A DNA stretch of 32,937 bases, taken from assembly GCF_900142545.1 (NCBI RefSeq), contig NZ_FRBF01000025.1:1-32937 (forward strand), written 5' to 3'. Below the pieces are notes generated by a model, which was not told the origin of the DNA, did no database searches, and saw only the letters and a list, made by a program, of their open reading frames with translations. Below are positions 6,934 to 14,813 of the stretch, piece after piece (positions within the stretch are counted from its first letter, which is position 1; every line of letters begins with the position of its first letter). This stretch comes from Fibrobacter sp. UWT2. Its GTDB lineage: Bacteria; Fibrobacterota; Fibrobacteria; Fibrobacterales; Fibrobacteraceae. Both the position numbers and the translations under genes were made by a program.

Positions 6934-7639
6934 GTTCATTTCTCTCTGTGGAATTGCGAGCCGCCGCGCGGCAGACACCTTGATTGAAGAAGGTCGCGTG
7001 CAGGTGAATGGCGAAGTCATTAAGGACCTCGGCCACCAGGTCGACGAGAACGCCGACAACGTCGTTGTCGACGGCAAGCCTGCCAAACTCCCGCGCAAGA
7101 CGACGACCATCATGTTCCACAAGCCGGCCGGCTGCGTTTGCACCAAGACCGACCCGCAAGGCCGCCGCACGGTGTACGACTACTTGCCGCCCGCTTACCA
7201 GAGCCTAAAGTATGTGGGTCGCCTCGACTTGCAGAGCCGCGGACTGTTGCTGTTTACCGACGATGGCGAACTGCTGCACCGACTCACGCACCCGAGTTAC
7301 GAAATTCCGCGCAGCTACTATGTGTGGACGGACCGTCCGCTGAGCGAGCACGCCGCGCAAAAGCTGGTCGACGGCGTAGACATCCGCGAAGAAGGCGCCG
7401 AACAAGAAGAAATCGCATTCGCCACCGACATTTATTTAGAGAAAGGCTTTGCCGAACTCGTGCTGATCGAAGGCAAGAACCGCGAAATCCGCCGCATGAT
7501 GCGCGCCGTAGGTTACGAGATTCGCGACCTCAAGCGCGTGAGTTACTGCAAGCTGACTTTGGGCGACTTGCCCGCCGGCGAATTCCGCGAACTCACCGCC
7601 GACGAACTCAACAAAATCCGCCAGGCCGTTCACGTTTAG
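6920..7639 (+). CDS. RsuA/RluB-family pseudouridine synthase
   Basis: The 239-residue protein has an N-terminal S4 RNA-binding domain (residues 1-47, starting MRINKFISLCGIASRR) and the pseudouridine synthase catalytic motif GRLDLQSRGLLLFTDDG, where Asp103 is the nucleophile. A later GKNREIRRM block is also typical. Members isomerise uridine in 23S (RluB/E/F) or 16S (RsuA) rRNA; the subgroup was not resolved here. It starts inside the end of the Ppx/GppA gene. A repeat hairpin lies in the 33-base gap before the next gene. Confidence 0.92.
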   Translation: MRINKFISLCGIASRRAADTLIEEGRVQVNGEVIKDLGHQVDENADNVVVDGKPAKLPRKTTTIMFHKPAGCVCTKTDPQGRRTVYDYLPPAYQSLKYVGRLDLQSRGLLLFTDDGELLHRLTHPSYEIPRSYYVWTDRPLSEHAAQKLVDGVDIREEGAEQEEIAFATDIYLEKGFAELVLIEGKNREIRRMMRAVGYEIRDLKRVSYCKLTLGDLPAGEFRELTADELNKIRQAVHV

Positions 7640-7663
7640 ATCCTTCGACAAGCTCAGGATGAC
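7640..7663. repeat. Hairpin-GAC repeat element (REP-like)
   Basis: A 24-nt element with outer arms ATCCT and AGGAT, central ACAAG and trailing GAC. It matches the size, loop and GAC tail of the other copies in this window, though the inner stem is mismatched. It resembles the 'CCTTCGACAAGCTCAGGATG' repeat common in many bacterial genomes. Confidence 0.6.
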
Positions 7664-7672
7664 ACTCTAGCT

Positions 7673-8506
7673 ATGAATGGCAGAACTCTTTATATTGGTG
7701 ATGTGCATGGTTGCGCAGATGAACTCGAGCGCATTGTAGACGCATTCGGTTTTGTTCGCGGCAAGGACACGCTGTATCAAACGGGCGACATCATCAACAA
7801 GGGCCCCGACATGTTGCGGGCACTGCAGTTCGTGAAGGACAACGGGATCCTCACAGTGCGCGGCAATCACGAAGAGCATTTGATTCGTGCGCTGGAACTG
7901 CCCGAAAGCGGCTGGACCGAGAAGCAACGCGCCCGCTTCGCCAAGCTCCCGATGGAAACATGGCACGCAATATCCGCCGAAGTAAGCACTTGGCCTCTGT
8001 GGCGCGACACCCCACACGCTCTGCTGGTTCACGCCGGTTTAGAGCCCGGCAAGGTCAGACTAGAGGACATGGACCGGGAAGTTATTTTGTCCGTAAGATA
8101 CTGGAACGACCGTCCGTGGTTTGAACAAATTAACTGGAACAAGACAGTCGTATTTGGCCACTGGGCCAAGATGGGATTCGTGAACCGCCCCGGATTTATT
8201 GGGCTCGACGCCGGCTGCGTGTACGGTAAAAAGCTGATGGCCTGGTGCCCTGAAGAAGACAAATTCTACGAAGTGCCTGCCGCTCGCGAATATTCTCCGG
8301 TCAAAGACAAGGCGAAAACCGCCATCGACGCCCCTTGCATTGTGCCGGGGGACCAGTTGCCCGAAGCCAAGCAGCCGAAGACTTTCGAAGATATTAAAGC
8401 GAAGATTGCAAGCGGCGACATCGCTCTCGCCGACGACAGCGAACATGCCAAAGAAATCCGCAAAGCCTCGCCCAGCGTCGCCGCCGAGTGGGCCGGGTAC
8501 ATTTAA
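7673..8506 (+). CDS. ApaH/PrpE-like metallophosphoesterase
   Basis: The 277-residue protein carries the calcineurin-like phosphoesterase motifs in order: GDVHG (Asp10, His12), GDIINKGP (Asp39), GNHEE (Asn65, His66), LVHAGL (His120) and FGHW (His163). The order and the 'INKGP' variant fit the symmetrical diadenosine tetraphosphatase (ApaH) or bacterial PPP phosphatase branch. It probably cleaves Ap4A or phosphoproteins; substrate choice is open. About 60 residues at the C-terminus beyond the catalytic core are Lys/Ala/Asp-rich and look disordered. The stop overlaps the stop of the convergent MORN gene by four bases. Confidence 0.85.
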   Translation: MNGRTLYIGDVHGCADELERIVDAFGFVRGKDTLYQTGDIINKGPDMLRALQFVKDNGILTVRGNHEEHLIRALELPESGWTEKQRARFAKLPMETWHAISAEVSTWPLWRDTPHALLVHAGLEPGKVRLEDMDREVILSVRYWNDRPWFEQINWNKTVVFGHWAKMGFVNRPGFIGLDAGCVYGKKLMAWCPEEDKFYEVPAAREYSPVKDKAKTAIDAPCIVPGDQLPEAKQPKTFEDIKAKIASGDIALADDSEHAKEIRKASPSVAAEWAGYI

Positions 8507-9111
8507 AAGTCGCAGTTTTTAACGCAGCGGTTCTGTTCAAATACCGCTTCGAGAACTTTCAATCCCTTGTTATAGCGACGATATGCGCCATGGCGCAGCC
8601 CATGCTCCAAAGTCATTTCTTCTTTGAGGCTACCTAGTTCGTCGAAAACTTTTGCAACGCCGTGCAGATGCCCGCGCACATACGGCAGTTTACGTCGAAG
8701 AGTTCCCTTGTCGTCCCACTCTTCAGTAAGGCCATCCAAGATTCCGTTCTTGTAGGATTCACGGGACTTTTTCATTCCGTTTTCAAAATAGACCGTCGTG
8801 AACCCTTCTTCGATACCATCTTTGTAACCGACGGTTTGCCAAAGTTTTCCGTTGTCGTAATAACTCCTGAACACGCCGTCGAGTTTGCCGTTTTTGTACG
8901 GAGCCTCGATTGCGATCTTGCCGTTCGGGTGATAACTGTAGGCTATACCCTCGCGGACATTTGTTCCCTTCTGCACCGTATAGATGCGGGACAGCGAATT
9001 GTCTGCGTAAAATTCTTTTATCGTATCAAGCGCCACCGTCGGCGAATTTTGCGCCAGCGCAATCGAGCACAGCCCACATAGAGAAATACACAACGAAATC
9101 AACGCTTTCAT
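8503..9111 (-). CDS. Exported MORN-repeat (YwqK-like) protein
   Basis: Starting at the ATG at 9111 gives 202 residues with a clear signal peptide (MKALISLCISLCGLC, cleavage near ALAQN). The mature part is a row of about six MORN-type repeats with the pattern YxNGKxxGxxxxYxxNG, such as YKNGKLDGVFRSYYDNGKL. Proteins of this type are often labelled YwqK-family antitoxins, but no toxin gene is next to it and the signal peptide points to a periplasmic or outer-membrane location; the role is unknown. The start was chosen over an ATG eight codons upstream because a TAnnTTTG box ends six bases before it and the signal peptide begins there. Confidence 0.75.
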   Translation of the reverse strand: MKALISLCISLCGLCSIALAQNSPTVALDTIKEFYADNSLSRIYTVQKGTNVREGIAYSYHPNGKIAIEAPYKNGKLDGVFRSYYDNGKLWQTVGYKDGIEEGFTTVYFENGMKKSRESYKNGILDGLTEEWDDKGTLRRKLPYVRGHLHGVAKVFDELGSLKEEMTLEHGLRHGAYRRYNKGLKVLEAVFEQNRCVKNCDF

Positions 9112-9117
9112 CGAAAC

Positions 9118-9125
9118 CAAATGTA
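9118..9125 (-). promoter_or_regulatory. TAnnTTTG promoter box before the MORN gene
   Basis: On the minus strand TACATTTG is followed by GTTTCG and the ATG at 9111. This spacing predicts a leaderless or nearly leaderless transcript. No Shine-Dalgarno sequence is visible. Confidence 0.5.
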
Positions 9126-9162
9126 GCTTTATCATCGATAATTATGTATTTTGCCATTGCTT

Positions 9163-10668
9163 ATGCGCATTACTTTTTTAAATCCCCCGTTTCATCCGAT
9201 GTTCAGTCGCGAGTCGCGCAGTCCGTGCGTGACCAAGTCTTCTACCCTTTACTGGCCCATGTTTTTGAGCTACGCCGCCGGCACTGTCGAAGCCGACGGT
9301 AACGAGATTCAGCTCATTGATAGCCCGGCCATGGAACTTGACCTCGCGCAGACTCTGGATGGTATCAAGAAGTTTGACCCCGAGCTCGTGGTTTGCAGCA
9401 CGAGTACGCCGAGTATTCTGAACGACCTCAAGGTGGTGCACGCCATTAAAGAAGCGCTCCCGAAAACGAAGATCGCTATCATGGGTACGCACGCTACCGC
9501 CGAGCCGCTCGAATCTATGGAAATGGAACCGAGCCTCGACTTCGTGATTATCGGCGAAGCGGACTACACCGCAAGGAACCTCGCCCGCTACCTGCGTGGC
9601 GACATCAAAGATATTTCTAGCATCGCTGGCCTCGCCTTCCGCAAGGCTGATGGCACGGTTGACTTCCAGCCGGAAGGCCCGAAGATCGAAAACCTCGATG
9701 AAATCCCCTGGGTCTCTAAGGTTTACCGCAAGTACCTTTACAGCTGCTACAAGAAGTATTTCTACGGCGCCAACCTGAACCCGCTGATTGTGATTCTGTC
9801 GGGCCGCGGCTGCCCGAACCGCTGCAGCTACTGCGTGATTCCGCAGACGTTGAACGGCCACAAATTCCGCCGCCGCTCTCCGAAAGATGTGGTAGACGAA
9901 CTGCAGTACATCAAGGAAAACTTTGACGACCTCGGCGAAGTATTCTTCGAAGACGACACGTTTACCGCAAGCCACGAACACGTTCGCGAAATCTGCAACT
10001 TGATTTTGGAACGCGGCCTCAAGATTACTTGGAGCTGCAACGCTCGCGCCGATGTTCCGCTCGACTTGCTCAAGCTCATGAAGAAGGCCGGTGGCCGCGA
10101 AATGTGCGTGGGCTTCGAAAGCGCCAGCCCGGTGGTTCTCGAAAACATCCACAAGGGTGTCAAGAATACCGACAAGGCAATTGAGTTCACGAAGAATGCC
10201 CGCAAGGCGGGACTCTTGGTGCACGGTTGCTTTATGGTGGGTAACCCGGGCGACACGCCGGAAACGCTCCGCATGACGCTCGACTACGCCAAGAAGTTGA
10301 ACCCGAATACGGCTCAGTTCTACCCCATTATGGCATACCCCGGCACCGAAGCTTACAAGGAAGCTTTGGAAAGCGGCGCATTGCAGACAAAGGATTACAA
10401 CCAGTGGCTGGACAAGGACGGTTTCCACCGCACCACCATCCAGCGCGGCGAACTCACCAGCCAGGCACTCGTCGACTTCTGCGACAAGGCCCGCCGTGAA
10501 TTCTACCTGCGTCCGAGTTACATTCTGCGTCAGGGAATCATGGCCATCAAGAACCCGCGTGAACGCTACCGCGTGATGCGTGGATTCGGCACACTCGTGA
10601 AGCACTTGTTCCGCAAGCATGGGCAGCTGGCACCAGTCGCAAGACAAGCCCCGACAGTGAAGGAATAA
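9163..10668 (+). CDS. B12-binding domain radical SAM protein
   Basis: The ATG at 9163 gives 501 residues beginning MRITFLNPP, the usual opening of this family; a TTG four codons earlier is less likely. Residues 1-150 form a cobalamin-binding-like domain (GTHATAEP and IIGEADYT segments). The radical SAM cluster motif is Cys217-x3-Cys221-x2-Cys224 (RGCPNRCSYC), followed by FFEDDTF and a GFES segment typical of the SAM barrel. Such proteins do methylations or other radical modifications of lipids, peptides or cofactors; the substrate is unknown. A C-terminal part of about 100 residues is rich in Arg and Tyr. It is divergent from the MORN gene, with 51 bases between them. TATTTTG lies 9 bases before the start. 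Confidence 0.85.
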   Translation: MRITFLNPPFHPMFSRESRSPCVTKSSTLYWPMFLSYAAGTVEADGNEIQLIDSPAMELDLAQTLDGIKKFDPELVVCSTSTPSILNDLKVVHAIKEALPKTKIAIMGTHATAEPLESMEMEPSLDFVIIGEADYTARNLARYLRGDIKDISSIAGLAFRKADGTVDFQPEGPKIENLDEIPWVSKVYRKYLYSCYKKYFYGANLNPLIVILSGRGCPNRCSYCVIPQTLNGHKFRRRSPKDVVDELQYIKENFDDLGEVFFEDDTFTASHEHVREICNLILERGLKITWSCNARADVPLDLLKLMKKAGGREMCVGFESASPVVLENIHKGVKNTDKAIEFTKNARKAGLLVHGCFMVGNPGDTPETLRMTLDYAKKLNPNTAQFYPIMAYPGTEAYKEALESGALQTKDYNQWLDKDGFHRTTIQRGELTSQALVDFCDKARREFYLRPSYILRQGIMAIKNPRERYRVMRGFGTLVKHLFRKHGQLAPVARQAPTVKE

Positions 10669-10677
10669 ACGCTAATT

Positions 10678-10770
10678 GTCATCCTGAGCGAAGCCCATAG
10701 GGCAAAGTCGATATACGAAACTAGTCAACTTGTTGACTTAGTTGAGTTAGGTTCGAAGGAGCAGGATCCA
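10678..10770. repeat. Intergenic repeat-like region with inverted ends
   Basis: GTCATCCTGAGCGAAG at 10678 is the reverse-strand form of the REP-like element at 7640. ATCCTG (10681) and CAGGAT (10762) are inverted to each other and enclose a palindrome AGTCAA/TTGACT at 10723-10738. It looks like a composite of repeat copies between two convergent genes. Confidence 0.5.
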
Positions 10771-10780
10771 GTATATAAGA

Positions 10781-10815
10781 AAGCCGCAGCGATGAACTGC
10801 GGCTTTTCTTTATTT
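10781..10815. terminator. Bidirectional terminator between radical SAM gene and argD
   Basis: Perfect nine-base-pair stem AAGCCGCAG/CTGCGGCTT with a seven-base loop. T-rich stretches follow on both strands, so it can serve both convergent genes. Confidence 0.85.
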
Positions 10816-10833
10816 GCCCCTGAAACAAAGCCG

Positions 10834-10857
10834 ATGCTGAACCAAGTTCAGCATGAC
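10834..10857 (+). repeat. Hairpin-GAC repeat element
   Basis: Arms ATGCTGAAC and GTTCAGCAT (nine pairs), loop CAA, then GAC; total 24 nt. It is the best-formed member of the family in the window. Confidence 0.8.
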
Positions 10858-10885
10858 GTTGGGAATGCTGACCCTGAGAATGCCG

Positions 10886-10909
10886 ACTCTGAACCAAGTT
10901 CAGAGTGAC
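10886..10909 (+). repeat. Hairpin-GAC repeat element
   Basis: Arms ACTCTGAAC and GTTCAGAGT (nine pairs), loop CAA, then GAC. Compared with the copy at 10834 the outer pairs differ on both arms, so base pairing is retained. Confidence 0.8.
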
Positions 10910-10922
10910 AATGTAGGCGGAT

Positions 10923-12128
10923 TTACTTCGCAGCGGCGGAGGCGAATGCGCGGCCGAGCTTCTCCAATGCTTCGGCGACTTCGGCTTCGCTCACGTTCAG
11001 CGGCGGGAGCATACGCAGCACGTTGCCCTTGGCGCTAAGCACCATGAGCTTTTCGTTGCGGGCGGCAGCGATGATGTTGCCGACCGGCATAGATTCGTCG
11101 AGGGCCACACCGAGAATCAAACCTTCGCCGCGGATCTCCTTGGCAAATGCATACTTTTCGGTAAGAGCCTTGAGGCCAGCCTTAATCTGAGCGGAACGTT
11201 CGGCGACATTCTTGAGGAGGCCCGGAATCTGCTTCACGACAGCGAGACCTGCGGCGCATGCAATCGGGTTACCGCCGAATGTGGTACCATGGTCGCCAGC
11301 CTTAAGCTGGTCAGCAATCTTCTGGCGCAGGAGCACCGCACCGAGCGGGAGACCGCCACCGATACCCTTAGCAAGAGAAACGAGATCCGGATTTAAGCCG
11401 TACTTTTCGAAACCGAGGAAGGTTCCGAGACGGCCCACACCAGCCTGCACTTCGTCAACAATCACGAGGCAGCCGCATTCTTTCTGCAGGCTGTTGATGG
11501 TTGCGACCATTTCAGCGGAAAGCGTCATCACGCCACCTTCGGCAGCGAGGCTTTCGAGCATAATAGCGCAAGTATCCTTGTTGACTTCTTTCTTCAAAGC
11601 TTCGCAGTCGTTCCAAGTCACGTGCACGAAGTCACCCGGCATAGAGCCGAAACCTTCGCGGATAGCCGGCTGGCCCGTTGCAGAAAGAGCGGCGAAAGTA
11701 CGGCCGTGGAAGCTGTTAATGAAAGTCACGATCTTCTGGCGATTCTTTTCGCCCTTCCGGTCAAAGTACTTACGTGCGAACTTGATAGCGCCTTCGTTGG
11801 CTTCGGTACCGGAGTTGCAGAAGAATGCCTTGTCGAACTTGGTGATTTCAAGGAGAGCCTTGCCGAGTTCAATCTGCGGGTAGTTCGGGTAAAGGTTGCT
11901 GATGTGATTGAAGTGGTTCATCTGTTCCACCACAGCATCCTTGATGGCCTGGTTCTGGTGACCGAGCGCATTCACGGCGATACCAGCCACGAAGTCGAGG
12001 TACTTGTTGCCCTGATCGTCGTAGAGGTAAGAGCCTTCGCCCTTCACGAAGTTGATGTCAGCCTTGCCGTAGAGCGGCGCGATAATTTGTTTGTCCTGTT
12101 CGAGCAGGTTAGCGCAAGATTGTGCCAT
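10923..12128 (-). CDS. argD: Acetylornithine aminotransferase
   Basis: ArgD transfers an amino group from glutamate to N-acetylglutamate semialdehyde, making N-acetylornithine for arginine synthesis. The 401-residue protein is a class III PLP aminotransferase: SGTEAN at 106-111 binds phosphate, Asp225 in IVDEVQ binds the pyridine nitrogen, and Lys254 in SLAKGIGGG forms the Schiff base. Length and lysine position match E. coli ArgD. Its start overlaps the end of argB by 20 bases, so the pair is cotranscribed and catalyses steps two and four of the pathway. The related succinyl-, GABA- and ornithine aminotransferases are less likely because of the argB context. Confidence 0.93.
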   Translation of the reverse strand: MAQSCANLLEQDKQIIAPLYGKADINFVKGEGSYLYDDQGNKYLDFVAGIAVNALGHQNQAIKDAVVEQMNHFNHISNLYPNYPQIELGKALLEITKFDKAFFCNSGTEANEGAIKFARKYFDRKGEKNRQKIVTFINSFHGRTFAALSATGQPAIREGFGSMPGDFVHVTWNDCEALKKEVNKDTCAIMLESLAAEGGVMTLSAEMVATINSLQKECGCLVIVDEVQAGVGRLGTFLGFEKYGLNPDLVSLAKGIGGGLPLGAVLLRQKIADQLKAGDHGTTFGGNPIACAAGLAVVKQIPGLLKNVAERSAQIKAGLKALTEKYAFAKEIRGEGLILGVALDESMPVGNIIAAARNEKLMVLSAKGNVLRMLPPLNVSEAEVAEALEKLGRAFASAAAK

Positions 12129-12885
12129 AGTTTAAATCTCCATTAATTTGTTTGCCAAAGTGTTCCGCGTCCTTCCAACCCACGATGTGGATGCTCTTGA
12201 GTCCTCGTCGGATCGACTTGAAACTCTCGCGGACTTTGGGAATCATACCGCCGGAGATGACGCCAGCTTCAATCAGCTTTTCGGCGTCCGCTTCGCTCAG
12301 TTCGGGAATTACATTCTTGTTTTCGTCCATTACGCCCGGCACGTCGCTCACCAGTACAAACTGGTCCGCTTCGAGTGCCACAGCCAGTTCGCTTGCAGCA
12401 GTGTCTGCGTTCACGTTCCAGCTCTGACCATCGCCAATGGAAATCGGGCTGACCACCGGAGTCCAACCGGCCGCCCACAGGTCAGCGACAATCTTCGGAT
12501 TGACCTTCTTGATTTCGCCCACCAGGCCAAGGTCCACCTTGCCCTGTTTCTTTTCGACCTGGAACAGGTTCGCGTCTACGCCCGAAATACCGACGGCGCC
12601 ACAGCCGTTGTTCAGGAGCATGCGCACAAGCTTCTTGTTCACGTGGCCAGAGAGGGTCATCTCGACCATCTTCATGATGCCAGGAGTAGTCACTCGGAGG
12701 CCGTCGATGAATGTCGGTTGTTCCTTCAGCAAGGCGATATTTTCGTTGATGTCCTTGCCACCACCGTGAACCACGGCCACCTGACAGCCACTACCGGGGA
12801 GTGTAGAGACTGCCGACACAAAATCAGCGAGCTTGGCTTCGTCGATTGCCAGGCTGCCACCAATTTTTACAACCACTTTTTTCAT
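12109..12885 (-). CDS. argB: Acetylglutamate kinase
   Basis: ArgB phosphorylates N-acetylglutamate with ATP, the second step of arginine synthesis. The 258-residue protein has Lys7 in VVVKIGGS, the VHGGGKDIN loop (residues 39-47), Arg64 in DGLRVT, NVNADTAA with Asp161, and Lys217 in GGMIPKV, all in the places known from E. coli ArgB. It lacks the N-terminal helix extension found in arginine-inhibited hexameric forms, so feedback control by arginine at the enzyme is doubtful. An AGGAA site precedes the ATG. A TAnnTTTG box lies 37 bases upstream, with a 7-bp tandem repeat in the -35 region. Confidence 0.93.
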   Translation of the reverse strand: MKKVVVKIGGSLAIDEAKLADFVSAVSTLPGSGCQVAVVHGGGKDINENIALLKEQPTFIDGLRVTTPGIMKMVEMTLSGHVNKKLVRMLLNNGCGAVGISGVDANLFQVEKKQGKVDLGLVGEIKKVNPKIVADLWAAGWTPVVSPISIGDGQSWNVNADTAASELAVALEADQFVLVSDVPGVMDENKNVIPELSEADAEKLIEAGVISGGMIPKVRESFKSIRRGLKSIHIVGWKDAEHFGKQINGDLNYGTILR

Positions 12886-12921
12886 CGTGTGCGAGTTCCT
12901 CTCGTTTTATTTTTACGGAGA

Positions 12922-12929
12922 CAAATTTA
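12922..12929 (-). promoter_or_regulatory. TAnnTTTG promoter box of argBD
   Basis: TAAATTTG on the minus strand, 36 bases before the argB start codon, leaves a leader of about 30 bases with an AGGAA ribosome site. No good TTTG -33 element is seen; that area is a tandem repeat. Confidence 0.5.
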
Positions 12930-12933
12930 GAAA

Positions 12934-12961
12934 AGTAGACAGTAGGCAGTAGGAAGTAGAC
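12934..12961. repeat. Four 7-bp tandem repeats (AGTAGRM)
   Basis: AGTAGAC, AGTAGGC, AGTAGGA and AGTAGAC follow each other without gaps. They lie directly upstream of the argB -7 box, that is in the -35 region of the predicted promoter. Confidence 0.8.
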
Positions 12962-13086
12962 AGGAAAAAGCCCTCATTATCCCTTTTTGAATGTTTTTTG
13001 TAATTTTTCAACTTTTCCTTTTTTAACAGAACAAGATTTTGTTATATTGCATATATAAACTCAACCAAGACACAAAGAGGTATATT

Positions 13087-13284
13087 ATGGCAATCACGAA
13101 AGTTTGGCTGGACGAATCCAGTGACGAATGCGTCTCCTGCGGCGCTTGCGAAGCTACTTGCGACGCAGTGTTCGAAGTTCCTGAAAAGATGAAGGTCAAG
13201 GAAGGCGTTGACTATTCCGCTTATGAAAGCGAAATCAAGGACGCTGCTGACAGCTGCCCGGCCGGCGTGATTAAGTACGAGTAG
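13087..13284 (+). CDS. Small [4Fe-4S] ferredoxin
   Basis: The 65-residue protein has Cys15-x2-Cys18-x2-Cys21 and a distant Cys57-Pro (DSCPAG), the ligand set of a single [4Fe-4S] ferredoxin of the Desulfovibrio type; Cys25 is an extra Cys and may form a disulfide or be a relic of a second cluster. The protein is strongly acidic, as expected for a low-potential electron carrier. AGAGG precedes the ATG. It is a single-gene unit with a strong terminator, so its partner enzymes cannot be inferred from neighbours. Confidence 0.92.
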   Translation: MAITKVWLDESSDECVSCGACEATCDAVFEVPEKMKVKEGVDYSAYESEIKDAADSCPAGVIKYE

Positions 13285-13310
13285 TTTCTAGTACTCTACT
13301 AAAACTTTTA

Positions 13311-13341
13311 AAGCTCTGTCTTTTAGACAGAGCTCTTTTTT
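13311..13341 (+). terminator. Terminator of the ferredoxin gene
   Basis: Perfect nine-base-pair stem AGCTCTGTC/GACAGAGCT with loop TTTTA, then C and seven T. Confidence 0.9.
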
Positions 13342-13359
13342 ATGCCGATGTCTATGCCG

Positions 13360-13383
13360 ATGCCGGAACGAGTCCGGCATGAC
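13360..13383 (+). repeat. Hairpin-GAC repeat element
   Basis: Arms ATGCCGGA and TCCGGCAT, then GAC; total 24 nt. Relative to the copy at 10834 stem positions 5 and 7 change from T-A and A-T to C-G and G-C. It lies between two convergent genes. Confidence 0.8.
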
Positions 13384-13391
13384 GATTCAGG

Positions 13392-14813
13392 TTACTTTGC
13401 GTATTTTTCGTATTCGGCTTTGACCCATTCAGCGGAGCGGGCGACCGATTCAATCTTTACTTCATCGATGACGCCGTTCCAAGTGTCGTTCGGCACTTCG
13501 GAGCCGCCAATACGGAACGGCAGCGGGGCAGCAACTTCCTTGGGCGTAAACGGGACACCGGCCTTGTTGCTCACGAGTTCGCCGTTAATGTAGAAGTACA
13601 GTTTGCCACCTTCGTTAACGAGCACCAGCAGCGACCATTCATTCATAGGCAGCGTGCCACCACGTTCGACATTGCCCTTGGCAAGCCATGCATAGCCATA
13701 GCCCGACAAGTCCATGCCATCGCCCACGGCAACAAAGGAACTCGTCATAAATTCATACTGCAGCTGGAACCTGGACAATCCGGCAACCCAGTCTTCACGT
13801 TCTGCAAAGAGAAGCTGGTAAATGCCATCGCCACGGTAACCGCTCCACTTGGTCCATGCGCTCATGGTAAAGTCACCTGCACAGGGGTCAATATCGCCCA
13901 CTTTGACGAACTGACCAACCTTGAGCAGAATGCCCTTGCCCGACACACCTTCCACGTAGTTCACGGAATCGGCGACCGAGCCGTCATTGTTATAGACCTT
14001 AGCAACACTATCGGAGCCATCCATGTGGAGGTTCAAGGAAATCGCAAGTTCTTCCGTAGTATCGACAGCGGAAGTATCTTTTGCAGTAGTGTCAGGCACC
14101 ACCGGTTCCGGCGTAGCGGTATCTTGCGGAACAGAGATACCATCGGGCACGTTCACCATAATGCCACCGTAAGCGGCGCCACTATAGTAATGGTAATCCG
14201 AAATCGTGAGCCAACCTTCGTTCTTGTTTTCGAGAGACGGAATCTTGAGAGTGTCGCCCACGACAGCCGTCATGAAGTTGAATCGGGCCTGTGACTGATC
14301 GCTCGCCACATACGCCAGCGAGATTTCGCCCACGGGCATGGATTCAAATGCAAACGAGCCATCGGAATTGACGGGAGCGACTTCGCTACGGCCCACAATG
14401 CGCATGTAACCGGACTTGGCCTCGGCAACACTGCTTTCGAGTCTGCGCGGGTGGCCGACCATCACGAGGGCGGCACCACTATGCTGAATACGGGAAAGGC
14501 CTGATTCGGAACCGTTCTCGGCGAACAGCACCACAGAGCGCGTACTGTCGAACTTCAAACTGAAAATACCATTATCGTCGGCTTCCACCACCACAGAATC
14601 TTCGATGGAGGTTTTATTCCAGTTGTCGTAATAGGCTACCACGCGGGCGCGGGCCACGGGTTGATTCGCCTCGGTCACCACGATTCCGCTTGCAATGGAG
14701 TTACCGATATCGGTCACGCCACCGGCAGTTTCGTCACTCTTGGAACAAGAAGTCAAACCTGCTGCAAAAAGAGCCAAAGCCACACCAGAGGCATATTTGA
14801 ACAATCTATCCAT
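13392..14813 (-). CDS. LamG-domain lipoprotein (TIGR02147-linked)
   Basis: The 473-residue protein has a lipoprotein signal: a basic start MDRLFK, a hydrophobic stretch and a lipobox GLTSC with Cys23. Residues about 38-105 look like a carboxypeptidase-regulatory-like beta domain. A Pro/Thr-rich linker (about 228-252) leads to a LamG/concanavalin-like domain (about 255-470) with segments such as FTMSAWTKW, LYFYINGEL and WNGVIDEVKI. It should be anchored to the outer membrane and bind carbohydrate or another surface ligand. Its ATG shares one base with the stop of the TIGR02147 gene (TAATG), so the two are coupled. The ligand is unknown. Confidence 0.8.
   Translation of the reverse strand: MDRLFKYASGVALALFAAGLTSCSKSDETAGGVTDIGNSIASGIVVTEANQPVARARVVAYYDNWNKTSIEDSVVVEADDNGIFSLKFDSTRSVVLFAENGSESGLSRIQHSGAALVMVGHPRRLESSVAEAKSGYMRIVGRSEVAPVNSDGSFAFESMPVGEISLAYVASDQSQARFNFMTAVVGDTLKIPSLENKNEGWLTISDYHYYSGAAYGGIMVNVPDGISVPQDTATPEPVVPDTTAKDTSAVDTTEELAISLNLHMDGSDSVAKVYNNDGSVADSVNYVEGVSGKGILLKVGQFVKVGDIDPCAGDFTMSAWTKWSGYRGDGIYQLLFAEREDWVAGLSRFQLQYEFMTSSFVAVGDGMDLSGYGYAWLAKGNVERGGTLPMNEWSLLVLVNEGGKLYFYINGELVSNKAGVPFTPKEVAAPLPFRIGGSEVPNDTWNGVIDEVKIESVARSAEWVKAEYEKYAK

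Noticed and set aside
8503-8506. Four-base overlaps of convergent stop codons (also 19722-19725)
   Set aside because: Real, but short tail-to-tail overlaps are common in compact genomes and suggest nothing specific.
8503-9111. Antitoxin of a toxin-antitoxin pair
   Set aside because: The YwqK label is only a family name; there is a signal peptide and no toxin candidate next to it.
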